Positions 50,012 to 53,827 of a DNA stretch of 53,827 nucleotides are shown here, piece by piece (position 1 is the stretch's first letter; each line of letters begins with the position of its first letter). Made by a program: the position numbers and the translations under genes. Source of the stretch: Clostridia bacterium (GTDB taxonomy: Bacteria > Bacillota > Clostridia > Oscillospirales > CAG-272); NCBI GenBank assembly GCA_017625935.1, contig JAGALA010000044.1, positions 1 to 53,827 of the forward strand, read 5' to 3'. The notes under the pieces were generated by a model. It had not been told where the DNA came from. It did not search any database and saw only the letters and a program-made list of their open reading frames with translations.

Positions 50012-50040
50012 ATTATAACACAAACTAATTAAATATGCAA
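50012..50040 (-). promoter_or_regulatory. Promoter of pgk
   Basis: Reverse-strand TTGCAT, 17 nt, TATAAT, overlapping the end of the uppP gene region. Confidence 0.7.
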
Positions 50041-50047
50041 TAGTTTT

Positions 50048-50887
50048 TTATCTAAATATAAAGTAATAAGCTAAAAGTATAATTCCAAGTATTATTCTAT
50101 ACCAACCAAAGAGCGCAAAGGTGTGCTTCTTAACAAAGCGCATAAGCGCCTTAATTGTTGCAAACGAAACGATAAATGAAACGAGCGTGCCAACGTAAAT
50201 AATCAGCATTTCAAACGGAGATATCGACGCACCGTCAAGCAAAACAACCTTTACAAGCTTGAGTAGTGTTGCGCCCGCCATTACGGGAATTGCAAGGAAG
50301 AATGAAAATTCCGCCGCGCTAACGCGATTAACGCCAACCAATGACGCACCAAGGATCGTTGAGCCCGAGCGTGACGTGCCGGGGATTAATGCAAGCACCT
50401 GGAAAGCACCTATTTTCAGCGAGGTCTTATAGTCAAGGGAGTCAACAGTCAAATATTTGTAGCGTCTTTTTTTATTGACCGCTTCAATTATTATAAACAA
50501 AACTCCGTAAAATACAAGTGCCACCGAAACGGTAATAAAATTGTAAAAATGCTCGTCTAAAAAGTCATCAAGCAAAACTCCGATAAGAGCCGCAGGAAGC
50601 ACCGCTATGATAACCTTTTTCCAAAGCGAAACGGTTTCTTTTTTCAAAATTAGGCGCCCCTGTGTCTTTTTTACGGGATTTAGCTTGTCAAAAAACAGTA
50701 TCAAAACCGCAAGGATTGAGCCAAGCTGACAAACTACCTCGAAAATTTCCCAAGCGCCATCGCTGATATTCAATTTAACAAATTCATTTGCGATAATCAT
50801 ATGACCCGTGCTTGAAACAGGCAGCCATTCGGTTACACCTTGAATTACACCTATAAAAATTGCCTTTAGAATTTCTATAAAAGCCAT
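50048..50887 (-). CDS. uppP: Undecaprenyl-diphosphatase
   Basis: A 279-residue membrane enzyme (about eight TM helices) that dephosphorylates undecaprenyl pyrophosphate so the lipid carrier of peptidoglycan can be reused. Also named BacA because it gives bacitracin resistance when overproduced. Motifs are QGVTEWLPVSSTGHM near the N-terminus and LIPGTSRSGSTI near residue 170. AGGAGATTTT precedes the ATG. It lies 90 nt after the U32 gene, on the same strand. Confidence 0.96.
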   Translation of the reverse strand: MAFIEILKAIFIGVIQGVTEWLPVSSTGHMIIANEFVKLNISDGAWEIFEVVCQLGSILAVLILFFDKLNPVKKTQGRLILKKETVSLWKKVIIAVLPAALIGVLLDDFLDEHFYNFITVSVALVFYGVLFIIIEAVNKKRRYKYLTVDSLDYKTSLKIGAFQVLALIPGTSRSGSTILGASLVGVNRVSAAEFSFFLAIPVMAGATLLKLVKVVLLDGASISPFEMLIIYVGTLVSFIVSFATIKALMRFVKKHTFALFGWYRIILGIILLAYYFIFR

Positions 50888-50976
50888 AAAATCTCCTATT
50901 TAGCTGTTTTTAGTGGGGGAAGTGTCTGATTTTGATATAAAGCTATTGAAATATTGTGATGTTAGTGGGTGATGTT

Positions 50977-52209
50977 TTATTCTGCCGAGCGGATAATGTC
51001 GCCTGCCTTCACCTCATACGGCACCTTCATCTTAAATTCCATATACGGGTGCGGAGCCGACTCGATTTTCTCGCCGTTTGGTAAGGTAAGCTCGGTAGCC
51101 ACGAAACGCCTGCCGATTTGCCCCGGGGTGATAATTTCGCACACATCACCCTCTTTTATTTTGTTTCTTTGTGTAAAAAGAGCGTACCCTGTGTCGCTAT
51201 TCTCGGTTGCAACGCACAAATATGCTTTTTCGCGCAGGTAACCGTTTTGCGTCACCACCTGCGGATTTTTCATTGGACTGTCATAGTAAAAGCCCGTTGC
51301 GTACTCTCTGTGTGAAACGCTTTCAAGCTCACGCAGCCAAAGGGGATTATACTTAAAATTCTCAGGTGATTTTAGGTACTCGTTCATTGCCATTTTATAA
51401 GTATTTGCGCAAATGGCAGTGTAGTATGCACTCTTCATTCTGCCCTCAATTTTGAAGCTGTCAATTCCGCTTTCCATTAGGTCATCGATATGCTCAATCA
51501 TACACATATCCTTTGAGGACATCACAAATGAGCCCTCCTTGTATTCCTCAATGTTAAGAACATCGTCGAGGCGTTTTTCCTCCGCAAAGGCAAGTGGGAG
51601 TGAGTTTGTGTAGTTCCAACGGCAGGGCTGTGCGCACGCGCCGCGATTTGCATCTCTGCCTGTGTAGAAGTTAGAAAGGAGGCATCTGCCACTATATGAA
51701 ATGCACATCGAGCCGTGAATGAAGCATTCAAGCTCCAAATCCTTCGGAGTATTTCTTCTGATTTCATTAATCTCGTCAAGCGAGAGCTCACGTGCAAGAA
51801 CCACGCGCTTTGCGCCTAATTTATAGTAAGCGTTTGCCGCATCCGCCGAAACGATGCTCGCTTGAGTTGAGATGTGAATTTCCATATTTGGAATGAGCTC
51901 ACGTGCAAGGGTGAGAACGCCAAGGTCGGAAATTATAAGCGCATCAACGCCTATTCTATCATATTCAAGTAAATATTTTTTTAGTCGTGGATACTCGTTT
52001 GTGTGAGGCATTGTATTCACAGTGACGTAAATTTTCACCCCTCGTGCGTGGGCGTATTCGGTTGCCTCCTCAAGCTCCTCTAAAGTAAAATTATCGGCAG
52101 CGGCACGCATACCGAACATATCGGATGCAAGATAAACTGCGTCCGCACCGTATAAAATCGCCGCTTTCATTTTTTCAAAATTTCCCGCAGGACAAAGTAG
52201 CTCCTTCAT
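50977..52209 (-). CDS. U32-family protein (TrhP/RlhA-like RNA hydroxylase)
   Basis: A 410-residue protein of the U32 family, annotated as collagenase-like peptidases but shown in E. coli and B. subtilis to hydroxylate tRNA uridine-34 (TrhP) or 23S rRNA (RlhA). It begins MKELLCPAGNFEKMKAAILY. The signature ECFIHGSMCISYSGRCLLSN and GACAQPCRW contribute the Fe-S-type Cys residues. The C-terminal half contains KIEGRMKSAYYTA. Length is that of the short TrhP form. Its promoter diverges from the gene at 52340. Confidence 0.92.
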   Translation of the reverse strand: MKELLCPAGNFEKMKAAILYGADAVYLASDMFGMRAAADNFTLEELEEATEYAHARGVKIYVTVNTMPHTNEYPRLKKYLLEYDRIGVDALIISDLGVLTLARELIPNMEIHISTQASIVSADAANAYYKLGAKRVVLARELSLDEINEIRRNTPKDLELECFIHGSMCISYSGRCLLSNFYTGRDANRGACAQPCRWNYTNSLPLAFAEEKRLDDVLNIEEYKEGSFVMSSKDMCMIEHIDDLMESGIDSFKIEGRMKSAYYTAICANTYKMAMNEYLKSPENFKYNPLWLRELESVSHREYATGFYYDSPMKNPQVVTQNGYLREKAYLCVATENSDTGYALFTQRNKIKEGDVCEIITPGQIGRRFVATELTLPNGEKIESAPHPYMEFKMKVPYEVKAGDIIRSAE

Positions 52210-52241
52210 TTCGTGCTCCTTTATTATATTTCGCTCTTTTT

Positions 52242-52270
52242 ATTTTAACATAAATTGTATTTTGTGTCAA
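52242..52270 (-). promoter_or_regulatory. Promoter of the U32 gene
   Basis: Reverse-strand TTGACA, 17 nt, TAAAAT, about 33 nt before the ATG. Confidence 0.75.
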
Positions 52271-52281
52271 TATTATAGTGC

Positions 52282-52310
52282 TTGACAATGCAATTTAGGA
52301 ATGATATAAT
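52282..52310 (+). promoter_or_regulatory. Promoter of the gene at 52340
   Basis: TTGACA, 17 nt, TATAAT, both perfect, about 30 nt before the ATG. The U32 promoter runs the other way 12 nt away. Confidence 0.85.
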
Positions 52311-52339
52311 TTTAATATATACATTTTTTGGAGTACAAA

Positions 52340-53110
52340 ATGGACGAACAAAACAAAAATAATGTGCCCGAGCGCGAGTCAAATGCCGCGCGCAGAATTC
52401 GCCTCCTCGGTATAGAAAACGACGATAAAATCCACGACACGTCAAGGGAAATTACAAAGGGCAGCTTTTTTGCCAACCTATGGTACAAGCACAAATGGCC
52501 TCTTATTATCGCGAGCTTTTTCCTTGTGGTTGTTATTTCCCTTAGCGCAACATTAATATATCAAAGGGTAACCGCGCCCGATATGATGATTGCCTATAAC
52601 GGCCCAAAGGAAATCACAAAAGCAGAGCTTGATAAGGTTAATGCGCTTTTTTTGGAGCTCGTGCCCGATTATTCAAAAAACGGCAAGGTTGAAATTGAGT
52701 GGACAAAGAACAGATACCTAACCGACGAGCAATTCAGAGAACAAAATGACGGCAAGGATATGACACAGCCGCAAAAGCAAGCAATGGGGCAAGCATATGA
52801 CCAAATCAGTAATATGATTGCATATAGCGATTACAACTTTTTGCTACTTGACACCGCAGTTTACGATGAGTTTCAAAGTAGCTTTTACGCCGTTGTCGAC
52901 CTGTTTCCAAACGAGGATTATAGCGAAATTACGTACAAGGGGTGCGGAATTTACCTTTGGAAAACAGAGCTTGCGCGTCAAAACCCCGAGCTGTATTCCA
53001 TTTTCCCCAAGGATACGGTAATTTGTATTCCCAAGCTGATGAGCAAAAATAACGACCGCGAGGTCGCACTCCTCGGTGCGATTTTGGAATATCAAAAGAG
53101 CGAGGAATAA
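52340..53110 (+). CDS. Single-TM protein, unknown function
   Basis: A 256-residue protein with a basic cytoplasmic N-terminus of about 45 residues, one TM helix (about 50-72) and a 180-residue outer domain. No family recognised. The outer part has MTQPQKQAMGQAYDQISNMI and ends CIPKLMSKNNDREVALLGAI. I chose ATG 52340 because TGGAG stands 7 nt upstream; a TTG 12 nt earlier lacks a site. Similar in plan to the protein at 36950, though not obviously in sequence. Confidence 0.72.
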   Translation: MDEQNKNNVPERESNAARRIRLLGIENDDKIHDTSREITKGSFFANLWYKHKWPLIIASFFLVVVISLSATLIYQRVTAPDMMIAYNGPKEITKAELDKVNALFLELVPDYSKNGKVEIEWTKNRYLTDEQFREQNDGKDMTQPQKQAMGQAYDQISNMIAYSDYNFLLLDTAVYDEFQSSFYAVVDLFPNEDYSEITYKGCGIYLWKTELARQNPELYSIFPKDTVICIPKLMSKNNDREVALLGAILEYQKSEE

Positions 53111-53137
53111 TTTTATACACAAAAAGCAGACACAGGG

Positions 53138-53171
53138 GTAGCGTGATACTCTTAACGGAGTATCACGCTAC
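53138..53171. repeat. GTAG-headed perfect palindrome, 14-bp arms
   Basis: GTAGCGTGATACTC and GAGTATCACGCTAC around TTAACG. It shares AGCGTGATACTC with the palindrome at 17246. It follows the 52340 gene by 27 nt, lacks a clear T-run, and may still stop transcription. Confidence 0.75.
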
Positions 53172-53330
53172 AACTATGATTGCCCTGCAGGCAAGTTATG
53201 AGTTATGAAATGCTACGCATTGTTATGATTGGCTTTGCCAAGTTTTAGATTACAATAGCAATCATATCATAACGCTTGCCGTGCAAGCTCATAACGGTGA
53301 GCGAAGCGAGCCTCATAACTCTGAACTAAA
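53172..53330. repeat. Hairpin array with ATAAC/TTATGA linkers
   Basis: Short hairpins (GCCCTGCAGGC, AATGCTACGCATT, GGCTTTGCC, GCTTGCCGTGCAAGC, GGTGAGCGAAGCGAGCC) alternate with linkers of the type TTATGATT, TCATAAC or TTATGAG. Stems differ, linkers are shared. No coding capacity. Confidence 0.6.
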
Positions 53331-53410
53331 CAAACAAAAAAAGGGCTTCGTGTGAAGCTCAATCAGGGCATTGGGGCGTCAATCAAACAGGCAGTCGGGT
53401 GCGTCATTGC

Positions 53411-53459
53411 GGGATGTCGAGGACGTCGTTACGGGTCGTCGAGGACGTCGACCCCTACG
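53411..53459. repeat. Tandem GTCGAGGACGTCG repeat, two units
   Basis: GGGATGTCGAGGACGTCGTT then ACGGGTCGTCGAGGACGTCG and ACCCCTACGGG. Each unit holds a CGTC-GAG-GACG mini-hairpin. Same family as 2155 and 53759. Confidence 0.75.
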
Positions 53460-53462
53460 GGT

Positions 53463-53553
53463 AAATCAACGAGCAGCGTTGTATATCATCACGGCGTGCC
53501 GTGCATATCACCACGCATTTGCGTGCATATCATCAACCGTAGGTTGCATATCG
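53463..53553. repeat. 22-nt tandem array with conserved ATATCA linker and variable hairpins
   Basis: ATATC starts at 53483, 53505, 53527 and 53548, a period of 22, 22 and 21. Between the linkers are four hairpins with different stems but the same size: CAACG-AGCAG-CGTTG, ACGGC-GT-GCCGT, CACGC-ATTT-GCGTG, AACC-GTA-GGTT. Base pairing is kept while sequence changes. Confidence 0.75.
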
Positions 53554-53707
53554 CATTCTCCTCCACCGCTTCGCGGAGCCCCCTGCGACTCGCTATTTAA
53601 AACACTCACCTTTTTAAGCCTTGCGCTCGCGTGCACGCTTTCCACTAACGAAAACAAGTTTTCGAGTGTCAATGTGTCCCAGAGGGAGCCACAATTTCGA
53701 TTTCCTT
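53554..53707. other. Non-coding spacer between repeats
   Basis: No gene seen. It includes a short palindrome CTCCACCGC-TTCG-CGGAG and a GAAAAC-AA-GTTTTC inverted repeat (53649 region). I cannot assign either. Confidence 0.45.
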
Positions 53708-53732
53708 GTAGGGGAGGGGCTTGCTCCTCCCG
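53708..53732. repeat. GTAG-headed palindromic repeat
   Basis: GTAGGGGAGGGGCTTGCTCC then TCCCG: GGGAGG(GG) with CCTCCC arms around CTTG. Related to 19148. Confidence 0.65.
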
Positions 53733-53758
53733 CTTTGTTGGGTGCGTGCCGTTCAATG

Positions 53759-53827
53759 CGGGGCGTCGAGGACGTCGTTACGGGTCGTTGAGGACGTCTT
53801 TACGGGTCGTCGAGGACGTCGACCCCT
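53759..53827. repeat. GTCGAGGACG tandem repeat, three units, cut by the window end
   Basis: Three 22-nt units of the form GGG(G/T)CGT(C/T)GAGGACGTC, joined by GTTAC or TTTAC, and a closing GACCCCT. The array continues past the window. Confidence 0.75.

Noticed and set aside
53463..53553. CRISPR array
   Set aside because: The constant part is only about 8 nt, the variable parts are palindromes, and no cas genes are present.

Overview
The window reads like a chromosomal segment of an anaerobic, low-to-mid GC Bacillota, most likely an uncultured gut Clostridia (Oscillospirales/Christensenellales-like; the exact lineage is inference). Support: AGGAGG-type ribosome binding sites, many textbook sigma-A promoters with 17-bp spacers, glutamine synthetase type III, the DUF177-rpmF pair, fatty acid kinase FakA/FakB, a MazF with a TTG start, ptsH/ptsI, Clostridia-type surface proteins and several families of short palindromic repeats. 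No plasmid, phage, CRISPR or intact transposase gene was seen.

Layout. 0-4.2 kb: tRNA-Gln(CUG), a heparinase II/III-like polysaccharide lyase, and a reverse-strand reading frame joining an ECF-type membrane S component to a complete nickel-pincer lactate racemase-like enzyme (LarA). 4.3-8.1 kb: fakB-fakA and a membrane-anchored alpha/beta hydrolase with a Cys nucleophile. 8.2-11.7 kb: a five-gene cluster rich in His/Cys metal-binding motifs (two-TM protein, ABC ATPase, FtsX-like permease with a His-rich loop, CPFC lipoprotein, Ada-like lipoprotein), a candidate zinc-related transport system. 12-15.6 kb: glnN, nrdR and a HAD phosphatase. 15.7-17.2 kb: two small exported-protein genes among REP-like GGAGACA repeats, beside a remnant of a REP-associated tyrosine transposase. 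17.3-24 kb: amidohydrolase, cobalamin riboswitch with a DUF4430 lipoprotein, purC, marR-acyl-CoA ligase, fucO.

24.2-30.5 kb: a DUF234-type ATPase, then a packed forward operon (alkD-like, dut, histidine phosphatase, lipoprotein, NUDIX, CPBP-like protein) and another NUDIX gene; a palindromic insertion sits between dut and the phosphatase and has duplicated 29 bp of dut. 30.5-35.9 kb: a 47-aa peptide gene, a 1168-aa secreted phosphodiesterase/LamG protein, a DeoR regulator and a two-TM protein. 36-38.5 kb: DUF177-rpmF, a membrane protein and a third repeat-bracketed lipoprotein. 38.6-44.3 kb: mazF, acyl-ACP thioesterase, small protein, NSS symporter, crr-ptsI-ptsH. 44.5-53.1 kb: a 987-aa BspA-like surface protein, tpiA, pgk, uppP, a U32 protein and a membrane protein. 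The last 700 bp is gene-free and built of tandem hairpin arrays.

How the genes fit together. Lower glycolysis (tpiA, pgk) and general PTS proteins sit with fermentative reduction (fucO) and hydroxyacid isomerisation (larA-like). FakAB, the acyl-ACP thioesterase and the acyl-CoA ligase all handle free fatty acids. The housekeeping genes are separated by accessory modules: surface proteins, the metal cluster and repeat-bracketed small genes.
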